From: Pseudomonas sp. RIT-PI-q
GTDB lineage: Bacteria > Pseudomonadota > Gammaproteobacteria > Pseudomonadales > Pseudomonadaceae
Direction of reading: 5' to 3'
DNA length: 64,000 nucleotides
Assembly: GCF_001297125.1 (NCBI RefSeq)
Contig: NZ_LHPC01000028.1
Coordinates: 62,001 to 126,000, forward strand
Below, piece by piece: positions 34,705-42,441 of this stretch. The translations under genes were made by a program, and so were the position numbers. The notes beneath the pieces were generated by a model, which was not told where the DNA came from, made no database searches, and saw only the letters and a program-made list of their open reading frames with translations. Position 1 is the stretch's first letter; each line of letters begins with the position of its first letter.

Positions 34705-37149
34705 TCAGAAGTTGTAACTCACGCGGGTGTACCAAAAGCCACCGTAGGGATCGAACGGCGAGATGCTGCCGAACTTCGGAAAACCGTTGATATCGCCGTT
34801 GGGGTAGGCGTTGTTGTCGGCCTTGACGTTGAACAGGTTGTTCGCGCCCACCGCCAGGTTCAGGCTGTCGGTCAGGTCGTAGGCGACTTCCAGGTCGGTG
34901 AGCCATTTGGCGCCATAGGTCACATCGAAATCCGGGTTCACATCCCGGGCGATGACCTTGTCGTAGCGACTGACGGAGGCATTGATGTCGAACTTGTCGA
35001 TTTTCCAGTTGGCGCTAAGGATCAGCTTGGTCTTGGGGTTGGCCACCGTCAGGTAACCCTGGGCCACCCGGTCGAACAGTTCCAGGTTGGTGCCGGCGGC
35101 GGTCAACGCGGCCGGTGTCGATTTGATGCTGTCGATGTCGGTTTTGTTGTAGTTGAAGGCCACGCCATATTTGACGTTGCCCAAGGCGCCGTAGTCGACG
35201 CGGTAGTCCGTGACCAGGTCGACGCCACGGGTGGTGGTGTCCGCCGCGTTGGTGAAATACTTCACCCGGTAACCGGGCCGAAAACCGTTGGCCACCAGGA
35301 TCTGGTCCACGCCGTTGCCAAACAGGAAACCGGTCTGGGCGATGCGGTCCTTGATTTCGATTTGATAGGCGTCGAGGGTGATGTTGGCTTCCGGCAGCGG
35401 CTTATAGGCAAAGCCGACGCTGATGTTGCGCGACTTTTCCGGGCTCAGGTCTTCGGCGCCCAGCGCCTTGGCCAAGGGTGAGTCGACCCGCACTGATTTG
35501 GCCTCGACGAACTGCGGGACACCATTGACGGTGGTGTATTGGTTGGCGGTCTGTGCATACACCGATTGCGACAATGACGGCGCGCGGAAACCGTTGCTCA
35601 AGGTGCCGCGAATCGCGAACTCAGGCGTGAAGTCATAGCGCAGCGACAGCTTACCGCTGGTGGTGTTGCCGGAGCTGTCGTCATAACTCTCGAAGCGACC
35701 GGCCACGCCAACATAAAACTTCTCGGTCGGGTTGAGCCCGACATCCACATACGTCGCATAGCTGTTGCGGCTGGCCTGGCCTGCGTCGTCCGGGGTGAGG
35801 GTGATTGCGCCCTGAGCGCCGACCGCCGCTGGCTGGCCTTGCAACGGACCGCTGGGGTAGACGTAGCCGCCGTTGATGAACGACAGCGGATCATCCGACT
35901 CGGTCTTGTAGCGTTCATGCCGATGCTCAAGGCCGGCGGACACTTGCATCGGTTTGGACAAGCCGACTTCAAACGCGCGGGTCAGGTCGAGGTTGTTGGT
36001 CCACTGGTCAAAATAATTGGTGTAGCTGTCGAAGTGCGTCGGGCTCGACGGCCCCAGGGAGGCATTGAGGGTTTCGTCGGCACCGGCCTGCCCCTTGTCG
36101 CGGCCGAAGGTCGAGCTCAAGTCCCAGTTCCAGTCAGCCACCAGGCCCTTGGCGCCGCCGGCCACCTGGTAGTCGGTCTCGTCGAGGGTGTAGAACGGCG
36201 CCGTACCGTCGGGGTAGATCTCGGGAATGATATTGGTGGAATTGGGCCGGCGGAAATTCTGCCCTCCCCGCGCATCGCGTCTGGTCAGCGTCGAGAATGA
36301 ATAAAGGGTCACATCATCCAGCGGCAGTTCGCCGTTGTAAGCCACCCCCAGCGCCTTGATTTTCGGCAGGCCGTTTTTCTGCACCGACTTGTCGGCCGTG
36401 GCCTCTCGCGGGTCGGCAGAACCATCGGGTTGTCGGTAGTAGAACGAGCCGGTGGCGTCACGCGCACGCACCGCCGTCTGCTGGGATTTGGCGTCCAGCG
36501 AGACGTTGAAGAAACCGTCGTTAGGCAACTCGAAGCCTTTGTTCAGGGTCTGGCGAATGGTGCCTCCGTCACCTTTGGTGTACTCGCCATAGGAGGTACT
36601 GGCCGAACCGCCACTGTCGTTCTGCTTGAGGATGATGTTGATCACCCCGGCGATCGCGTCCGAACCGTATTGCGCCGATGCACCGTCGCGCAGCACCTCG
36701 ATATGGTCGATGGCGCTGATCGGGATCATGTCCAGGTCGACCGGGTTGGTGCCGTAGGCGGCCGTGGAGTCGAGGTTGATCACCGCACTGTTGTGACGGC
36801 GCTTGCCATTGACCAGCACCAGCACGTTGGAACCGTTCAGGCCGCGCAGGCTGTACGGTCTGGCGATGCTGTCGTTGGAAGTCCCCGAGGGGCGTTGCGA
36901 AAACGACGGCAGGGTTTTCTGCAACGCCGTGCGCAAGCTGTTGGCACCGGTTTTTTCCAGTTGTTGCGCGCTGATCACATCGATCGGCGAAGGGCTGCTG
37001 GTGACCGTTCGCGCCTCACTGCCGCGCGATCCGGTGACAATCACCGTGTCGAGGGTGTCGTCGGTAGCCGCATAGACTGGCAGCAAGGAAAAGCCTGCAA
37101 ACACCAGTGGGGCGAGTTGCAGCGTCGAGACATAAGCGTTCGATTTCAT
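34705..37149 (-). CDS. TonB-dependent outer-membrane receptor
   Basis: An 814-residue receptor, with the start at ATG 37149 chosen because it gives a proper signal peptide (MKSNAYV... to about residue 27); upstream codons overlap the binding-protein end. The plug has TVIVTGSRGSEARTVT, PSPIDVISAQQL, VLVNGKRRHN and HIEVLRDGASAQYGSDAIAG. The barrel ends in Phe (TRVSYNF). It is closely related to the receptors at 8235 and 25341, so these three probably arose by duplication and take up related ligands. Confidence 0.92.
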   Translation of the reverse strand: MKSNAYVSTLQLAPLVFAGFSLLPVYAATDDTLDTVIVTGSRGSEARTVTSSPSPIDVISAQQLEKTGANSLRTALQKTLPSFSQRPSGTSNDSIARPYSLRGLNGSNVLVLVNGKRRHNSAVINLDSTAAYGTNPVDLDMIPISAIDHIEVLRDGASAQYGSDAIAGVINIILKQNDSGGSASTSYGEYTKGDGGTIRQTLNKGFELPNDGFFNVSLDAKSQQTAVRARDATGSFYYRQPDGSADPREATADKSVQKNGLPKIKALGVAYNGELPLDDVTLYSFSTLTRRDARGGQNFRRPNSTNIIPEIYPDGTAPFYTLDETDYQVAGGAKGLVADWNWDLSSTFGRDKGQAGADETLNASLGPSSPTHFDSYTNYFDQWTNNLDLTRAFEVGLSKPMQVSAGLEHRHERYKTESDDPLSFINGGYVYPSGPLQGQPAAVGAQGAITLTPDDAGQASRNSYATYVDVGLNPTEKFYVGVAGRFESYDDSSGNTTSGKLSLRYDFTPEFAIRGTLSNGFRAPSLSQSVYAQTANQYTTVNGVPQFVEAKSVRVDSPLAKALGAEDLSPEKSRNISVGFAYKPLPEANITLDAYQIEIKDRIAQTGFLFGNGVDQILVANGFRPGYRVKYFTNAADTTTRGVDLVTDYRVDYGALGNVKYGVAFNYNKTDIDSIKSTPAALTAAGTNLELFDRVAQGYLTVANPKTKLILSANWKIDKFDINASVSRYDKVIARDVNPDFDVTYGAKWLTDLEVAYDLTDSLNLAVGANNLFNVKADNNAYPNGDINGFPKFGSISPFDPYGGFWYTRVSYNF

Positions 37150-37154
37150 GGATA

Positions 37155-38120
37155 TCAACTGTTCAGAATAGGGTTGAAGTCGTTGCGCCACAGCGGTCGT
37201 ACATCGACGCTCTGGCTGATCAGGCGGTTTTCATGGAACAGGTCCGCAACCTGCTGCTGCGAGGCAATGGCGCTGTCGTCGATACCGATCAGGCGGGCCG
37301 GCTGGCTACGCTGCTGGAACTGGCGCAGGTACAGCGCGCGGTCGATCCCGGTCAGCGCTTCGCTGCGTTGCGCCCAGCGCTCGGGATGGCTGTTGACCCA
37401 CTCCCAAGTGGCCTTCTCGCGCTGCAAAAAGTCGCCGATCTGGCTGCGGCGCTGCGGGTCGGCCAGCGCCTGCGCGGTGGTCGCGATCACGTAGTTGCCG
37501 GAGTAGTAGCGGCTGACGTTTTCCAGCAACACGCCGTCCATCTGGCTCGCGGCCTGCAAGGCACTGATCCCGCCCGTCGCCAGGGCGTCGATGTGACCAT
37601 TGCGAAAGGCAGTCAAGGCATCCTGTACCGGCAACGGCACCGCCTTCACATCGGCCAGGGACAAGCCGTTCTGGCGCAACATGTTGAGCACGAAGTAATG
37701 GGTGTTGGTGGCCCGCACATAGCTGATGGTCTTGCCCTTCAGATCGGCGACGCTGCGAATCCCCGAGCCTTTCTTGACCACGATGCCGCTGTCGTTGTTG
37801 TCGCCTTTGTAGACGGCGACCAGCGCCAGCGGCACGTTGGCAATCGAGGCAAAAATCGGCGGGATCTCGCTCATGAAGGCGTAGTCCAGGTGGCCGCTGC
37901 TCAAGGCCTCGAGCACCAGGTTGCCGCCGCTGATATCCACCCACTCCACGGGGTAAGGCGTGTCCGCCTGCCCGGCGTCGGCCAGAAATGAAGCGGCCAT
38001 GCCTTTGTAGCGCCACACCCGCAATGGCCCGGAGGCCGCTTTGGCATCGAGTAGCGTTCCGGCCGCCAGGACACCGGTGGCGCGCAGCAGTTGCCGACGA
38101 GAGAGCGTGTGCATGGCCAA
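37155..38120 (-). CDS. Tat-exported sulfonate-type ABC substrate-binding protein
   Basis: A 321-residue binding protein of the SsuA/NMT1-like family. Its twin-arginine signal is LSRRQLLRATG (residues 6-16). The mature part has DAGQADTPYPVEWVDISGGN and MSEIPPIF, making it a sister of the protein at 16085-17095. A second in-frame ATG at 38114 is also possible as the start. It sits between the aldolase gene (4-bp gap) and the TonB receptor gene (5-bp gap), and no SsuBC-type permease is adjacent. Confidence 0.87.
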   Translation of the reverse strand: MAMHTLSRRQLLRATGVLAAGTLLDAKAASGPLRVWRYKGMAASFLADAGQADTPYPVEWVDISGGNLVLEALSSGHLDYAFMSEIPPIFASIANVPLALVAVYKGDNNDSGIVVKKGSGIRSVADLKGKTISYVRATNTHYFVLNMLRQNGLSLADVKAVPLPVQDALTAFRNGHIDALATGGISALQAASQMDGVLLENVSRYYSGNYVIATTAQALADPQRRSQIGDFLQREKATWEWVNSHPERWAQRSEALTGIDRALYLRQFQQRSQPARLIGIDDSAIASQQQVADLFHENRLISQSVDVRPLWRNDFNPILNS

Positions 38121-38124
38121 CTCC

Positions 38125-38958
38125 TCAGTCGAGCAGATCGGGCTCTTCGGTGCGGATCAGATCCCACAGCGGCAGGAAGTTGAGCCAACCGAAAAACTCG
38201 TGACGCGCCTTGTCTTTTGCTCCCTCTGGCGAATCCGCCTGGGGAATCAACGGCGTGCCTGCCGACTGCGCCAGCAAATGGGCGCGGGCGCTGTCTTCGG
38301 CAATGATGAAACGCCAGGCCGCGCTCTCCACCGTCTCACCCGTGACCCACAGGCCATGGTTCTGCCAGATCAGCAGATTGTTGTCGGCAAAGGTCTCGAC
38401 GAACGCTTGGCTGACGATGTCGCGGTCCTGCTCCAGTGCACCGCTGGCCGTGCGCAGATCGTGGCGCCAGAAGAACACCTGGTCGTCCTCAAAGGCCCCG
38501 GCCTCGGCAGTAATCGGGTCGAACAGACGTCCCAGCGACGACCACACCCGACCATGGAACGCATGCAGGTGGGCAATGCCGACGACTTCCGGGCGGGCTT
38601 GTTGCAAATCATGGTGCAACTCAAGGGCGCTGGTGTTGAGCAGCCCCTCACCCTCCACCACCTGGCCGTCGCTATCGACGCGCAGCAAATGCGAAACGGT
38701 GATTTGCGAGAACGGCACACCGAGCGGATTGATCCAGAACTGCTCGGGATGGATCGGATCACGAGCGGTGAAATGCCCGGCCACACCGACCTCATAGCCA
38801 TAACGGGCGAACAAGCGGTACGCCGCGGCGAGGCGTTGCTTGCGATGCAGGCGTTCCAGCAACAGATCGTCGTGCTTGGGAACACCGCCCAGGGTCAGGC
38901 GATTGTTGTCGGAAGGCAGCGTGTAGATGCTTTGGGGAAAACGCTTGGCATAACTCAT
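38125..38958 (-). CDS. class II aldolase/adducin family protein
   Basis: A 277-residue member of the zinc-dependent class II aldolase fold. The metal motif reads AHLHAFHGRVWS (about residue 133), and the second motif is WQNHGLWVTGETVESAAW (about residue 198). It is the first gene of the long minus-strand unit running to 28181 and is preceded by leader motif copy D. It is a paralogue of the protein at 2469-3263. A role on the carbon product of desulfurisation is inferred. Confidence 0.83.
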   Translation of the reverse strand: MSYAKRFPQSIYTLPSDNNRLTLGGVPKHDDLLLERLHRKQRLAAAYRLFARYGYEVGVAGHFTARDPIHPEQFWINPLGVPFSQITVSHLLRVDSDGQVVEGEGLLNTSALELHHDLQQARPEVVGIAHLHAFHGRVWSSLGRLFDPITAEAGAFEDDQVFFWRHDLRTASGALEQDRDIVSQAFVETFADNNLLIWQNHGLWVTGETVESAAWRFIIAEDSARAHLLAQSAGTPLIPQADSPEGAKDKARHEFFGWLNFLPLWDLIRTEEPDLLD

Positions 38959-39172
38959 TCGGGCAGACTCTGATCAGGAACTCGACGGGCGAGCTGTATT
39001 TCAAAGGCGAACGACGCCCTGGCACGGACGGCGCCGACACGGGGAATCGCGAGAGTGATAGGTGCTGAAATCGGCAGCGGGACATCCGTCGGGAGCCGTG
39101 CGCGCCAGCAAAAGAAATGAGGTCAGGTGTTCATGATCAGGCGCCCTCGCAGGTGGGTCAGGTCTTGGCTCT

Positions 39173-39192
39173 CCTCCACCGTGCGAGGGGTC
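39173..39192 (-). promoter_or_regulatory. GACCCCT/GGAGG leader motif, copy D
   Basis: On the minus strand this reads GACCCCTCGCACGGTGGAGG, about 31 nt after the predicted transcription start and roughly 215 nt before the aldolase ATG. The ends match copies A-C, while the centre is diverged. The rest of the 372-bp gap between 38959 and 39330 holds the promoter described at 39230-39275 and no gene. Confidence 0.55.
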
Positions 39193-39229
39193 GGGTCGAG
39201 TTGTCGTCAGAGAAAGATCTCTTGAAGCG

Positions 39230-39275
39230 AAGATATTCGTCTAAAAAACTTCTGTAAAAGTCTTAATAGTTATAA
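39230..39275 (-). promoter_or_regulatory. predicted promoter of the aldolase/receptor/ABC unit with AT-rich box
   Basis: Reading on the minus strand, TTATAACTATTAAGAC abuts TTTACA (39258-39253), followed by a 17-bp spacer and TATCTT (39235-39230). The first 24 bp match 20510-20533 at 21 positions. A box touching a weak -35 suggests an activator-dependent promoter of the CysB kind. Confidence 0.6.
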
Positions 39276-39330
39276 GTTAATAATTATTTTTATTAATGAT
39301 TTACAAAATATTTATCAGTTATTTGCATTT

Positions 39331-40734
39331 TTATTGGCGCTCGACCACCTTGTACAGCCCAGCGCCTGCGCCTGCGCGCAAATGCCGAAAGAGCAACAGT
39401 GACGATCCGCAGATCACCCCGCACAACAGCAGCACCAGCGTGATGTCGTCGACCGTCACCTGGCCGTGGCCACGCCAGCGCTGCACCAGCCCCAGGAACG
39501 TAGCGGCCAGCCCCACTGACAAACTCAGGCTCAGTTGCATGGACATGGCCGCCAGGCTGCTGGCCCGGCTCGACAGCGCCGGCGGCACGTCGGCATACGT
39601 CAGCGCGCCGAGGGTGCTCATCTGCAGCGAACGCGCCAGCCCACCGAGGAACAACAGGGCAATGACCAGCCAATACGGCGTGGCCCCCTGAAATACCGCG
39701 CACACAGCGACTGACAGCCCACCCAGCAATGCATTGCCGATCAGTGTTTGGCGGAAACCGAAACGCTGGACAATAGGCGCCGCCAGGAACTTGATCGCCA
39801 GCGCCCCGGCACCACCGGCAAACGTGAGTAACCCTGCGGCCAGCGGACTGAGGCCAAAACCCAGTTGAAACAGCAACACCAACAGGAACGGCAAGGCGCC
39901 GCTGCCCAGCCGAAACAGGTTGCCGCCCCAGATAGCGATGGAAAACGTCGGAATGCGCAACAGCGTCAGGTCGATCAGCGGCCGTGCACAGCGCCGCGCA
40001 TGGCCCACGTAGAGCCAGGCGAACAGCGTGCCGGCCAGCACCAGTACAGCGATCGGCAGCGGCGCCAGCAAGCCGTGGCCCAGCGCTTCGAACGCGAACA
40101 CCAGACACGCCAGACCGCCAGCGCTGAGCAGCACCCCCTTGCCACCCAGCCTGCCCGCCTCGCCGGGCGGGTAATCGGGAATGAAGCGCCACACCAACCA
40201 CAGCCCCAACATCCCGATCGGCAGATTGATCAGAAAGATCCAGTGCCACGAGGCAAAGGTCACCAGCAGACCGCCCAGCGGTGGCCCGATCACCGGCCCG
40301 AGCAACGCCGGCGCAGTCAGAAAGGCCATGGCCCGCAGCAGATTGTCCCGTGACGACCAGCGCAGCAATATTACCTGCCCCACCGGCACCATCATTGCGC
40401 CGCCCGCCCCTTGGGCCAACCGCGCCAGCGACAGCTGCAACAACGAACCGGACAAGGCGCACGCCAGTGAGGCGCAGGTGAACAACCCGATGGCCGCCAG
40501 AAACACCCGTCGCGGCCCGAAGCGATCCGCCGCCCAGCCACTCGCGGGCACGAACACCGCTGCCGCCAACAGGTACAGCGAGACCACCAGATTCATCCGC
40601 AGCGCGGGTTCGCCAAAGTCCTCGGCCATTTGCGGCAGAACGGTGAGGACGGCAGTGGCGTCCAGCAGCTCCATAAATAACGCACAACCGGCAATCGCCG
40701 GCACCCGATAATCAAAAGGCCGACTTGCCGACAT
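39331..40734 (-). CDS. MFS transporter, DHA2-type
   Basis: A 467-residue inner-membrane protein with about 14 hydrophobic segments, the size and pattern of the EmrB/QacA (DHA2) drug:H+ antiporter subfamily. The loop motif GWAADRFGPRRVFLAAIGLF (motif A) is near residue 65, and motif C-like GPVIGPPLGGLL is near 145. It is separated from the next operon by an AT-rich promoter gap and from the upstream monooxygenase gene by a REP pair. It may export a toxic product or a by-product of sulfur-compound breakdown; this is inference. Confidence 0.87.
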   Translation of the reverse strand: MSASRPFDYRVPAIAGCALFMELLDATAVLTVLPQMAEDFGEPALRMNLVVSLYLLAAAVFVPASGWAADRFGPRRVFLAAIGLFTCASLACALSGSLLQLSLARLAQGAGGAMMVPVGQVILLRWSSRDNLLRAMAFLTAPALLGPVIGPPLGGLLVTFASWHWIFLINLPIGMLGLWLVWRFIPDYPPGEAGRLGGKGVLLSAGGLACLVFAFEALGHGLLAPLPIAVLVLAGTLFAWLYVGHARRCARPLIDLTLLRIPTFSIAIWGGNLFRLGSGALPFLLVLLFQLGFGLSPLAAGLLTFAGGAGALAIKFLAAPIVQRFGFRQTLIGNALLGGLSVAVCAVFQGATPYWLVIALLFLGGLARSLQMSTLGALTYADVPPALSSRASSLAAMSMQLSLSLSVGLAATFLGLVQRWRGHGQVTVDDITLVLLLCGVICGSSLLLFRHLRAGAGAGLYKVVERQ

Positions 40735-40788
40735 GCATCATGCTCATAAAGGTAGTGTGGCGAGGGCGATCGCTCCCGCTCTTGCTTC

Positions 40789-40856
40789 TGTAGGAGCACA
40801 GCTTGCTGGCGAAGGCGTCCTTGAAATCGCCTTCGCCAGCAAGCTGTGCTCCTACA
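40789..40856. repeat. REP-type inverted repeat pair
   Basis: The arms TGTAGGAGCACAGCTTGCTG and inverse CAGCAAGCTGTGCTCCTACA form an almost perfect hairpin just downstream of the monooxygenase gene (40879-42249), a likely terminator or transcript 3' end. Confidence 0.82.
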
Positions 40857-40878
40857 AGGTCGGGCGGCAACGCGAGTT

Positions 40879-42249
40879 TTATGCGCTCGCCGCTTGCAAA
40901 GGTTCAGTGACGGTTGCCACCTGCGCAGTGCGGGCGGCACTGTGGCGATTGACCGGCACCGGCAACCCCAGGTGACCGCGCAACGTGCTGTGGCTGTACT
41001 CACTGCGGAACAACCCCCGCTCACGCAGCAATGGCAGGACTAAGTCCGTGAAGCGGGCAAACTCGCCCGGTGCACCCACGCGAATATTGAACCCGTCGAC
41101 AGCGCCTTCGACGAACCAGCGTTCGATCTCGTCGGCGACGGTCTTCGGCGAACCGACAAAATTCGAAAACGGTGCGGCAAACCGCAAGGCTGCCTGGCGC
41201 AACGTCAGCCCTTGTTCGCGAGCGACGTGCTTGATGTGTTCGGCATGACCGCGATAGCCATTGCTGCCCAAGTCGCCCAGGTCCGGGAAGGGTTCGTCGA
41301 GCGGGTATTGGGAGAAGTCGTGATAGTTGAACGGACGCCCCAGTTGCACCAGCGCCTTGTGCAGATCCAATTCGCCGTTGCGCTCGCGATCAATGGCCTG
41401 GGCCTGTTCGTCGGTGTCGGCAATGATCGGCGCGATGCCCGGCAGAATGGTCACGTGGTCAGGGTTGCGCCCGGCCGCGGCGGTGCGTTGCTTGATGTCC
41501 TGGTAGTAGGCGCGGGCGTCTTCGAAATTATCCACGCCGGCGAAGATGCCCTCCGCAAAATTCGCCGCCAGGTTGCGCCCGGATTCGGAAATCCCGGCCT
41601 GGAAAATCACCGGTTGGCCCTGCGCCGACCGCGCGATGTTCAACGGCCCGGTGACCGAAAAGAACTCACCCTGGTGATCGAGACGGTGCTGGCGTTGCGG
41701 GTCGAGAAAGACCCGGCTCTGCTTGTCGCGCACGAAGGCGTCGTCTTCGTAGGAGTCCCACAACCCTTGCACCACTTGCAGGTGCTCACCGGCCCGACGA
41801 TAGCGCTCGGTATGGTCGATGTGCTGCTCGCGCCCGAAATTCCCGGCAGCGCCCTCAAGCCCGGTGGTGACCACATTCCAGCCCGCCCGACCGCCGCTGA
41901 TCAGGTCCAGCGAAGCGAATTGCCGGGCCACGTTGAACGGTTCGGTATAGGACGTCGTCAGTGTCGCGACCAGCCCGATCTTCGACGTTGCGCCGGCCAC
42001 GGCGGACAACAACGTCAGGGGCTCCAGGCGATTGAGAAAATGCGGTGCCGAATCCGGGGTGATGTAGGGGCTGTCGACAATGAAGATCAAATCAAACTTT
42101 GCCGCCTCGGCTTGCTGCGCCTGCTGGCGATACCAGTCGATATCGATGCTCGCATCGCCGGGTATTTCCGGGTGCAGCCATTCATTCTGAGCGGTCCCGA
42201 CGCCGGTGAGGATGGCGCCGAACTTGAGTTGTCGTGGTGACGTGGACAT
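40879..42249 (-). CDS. NtaA/SnaA/DszA-family FMNH2-dependent monooxygenase
   Basis: A 456-residue luciferase-like monooxygenase. Motifs: [60 protein letters not shown], and the end FVGSPKTVADEIERWFVEGA. It is monocistronic by spacing, flanked by a REP hairpin downstream and by an AT-rich promoter upstream. It is closest in overall layout to the protein at 14045, including the tail FRSEYSHSTLRGHLGLPVPV. The substrate is unknown. Confidence 0.9.
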   Translation of the reverse strand: MSTSPRQLKFGAILTGVGTAQNEWLHPEIPGDASIDIDWYRQQAQQAEAAKFDLIFIVDSPYITPDSAPHFLNRLEPLTLLSAVAGATSKIGLVATLTTSYTEPFNVARQFASLDLISGGRAGWNVVTTGLEGAAGNFGREQHIDHTERYRRAGEHLQVVQGLWDSYEDDAFVRDKQSRVFLDPQRQHRLDHQGEFFSVTGPLNIARSAQGQPVIFQAGISESGRNLAANFAEGIFAGVDNFEDARAYYQDIKQRTAAAGRNPDHVTILPGIAPIIADTDEQAQAIDRERNGELDLHKALVQLGRPFNYHDFSQYPLDEPFPDLGDLGSNGYRGHAEHIKHVAREQGLTLRQAALRFAAPFSNFVGSPKTVADEIERWFVEGAVDGFNIRVGAPGEFARFTDLVLPLLRERGLFRSEYSHSTLRGHLGLPVPVNRHSAARTAQVATVTEPLQAASA

Positions 42250-42289
42250 CTGGATATTCCCCCGAAGATGGCAGCACTGCTGACCTGTG

Positions 42290-42420
42290 GAGGACGACCT
42301 TATGCGTTGGTCATACGCTTGTGAAATGCTTTGTTGATCTAACCTAATTATAAAAAACGGTAATTGTTATTCAGTTTTTATATTCAATCAACGCATACAA
42401 AAAAATTGCGTGCTTTCGGT
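42290..42420 (-). promoter_or_regulatory. AT-rich promoter region of the monooxygenase gene
   Basis: On the minus strand the region contains GAATAACAATTACC and GTTTTTTATAATTA, the latter also present at 20495-20508 upstream of a TonB receptor. A TTCACA with a 17-bp spacer to TAAGGT could be the promoter. CGTCCTCCACAGGTC follows where the GACCCCT motif stands in other units, but the match is too weak to call. Confidence 0.4.
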
Positions 42421-42441
42421 AGGACCCAGGCGGTTTCCCCC

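Noticed and set aside
39293..40687. 464-codon minus-strand frame overlapping the MFS gene
   Set aside because: It is a shadow of the MFS gene in another frame. The MFS frame has coherent membrane segments and family motifs, while this one is Arg/Gly/Ala-rich with no recognisable domain.
42280..42300. Fifth copy of the GACCCCT leader motif ahead of the monooxygenase at 42249
   Set aside because: Only CGTCCTCCACAGGTC is present on the minus strand; the GACCCCT and GGAGG ends are missing, so the match is not better than chance.
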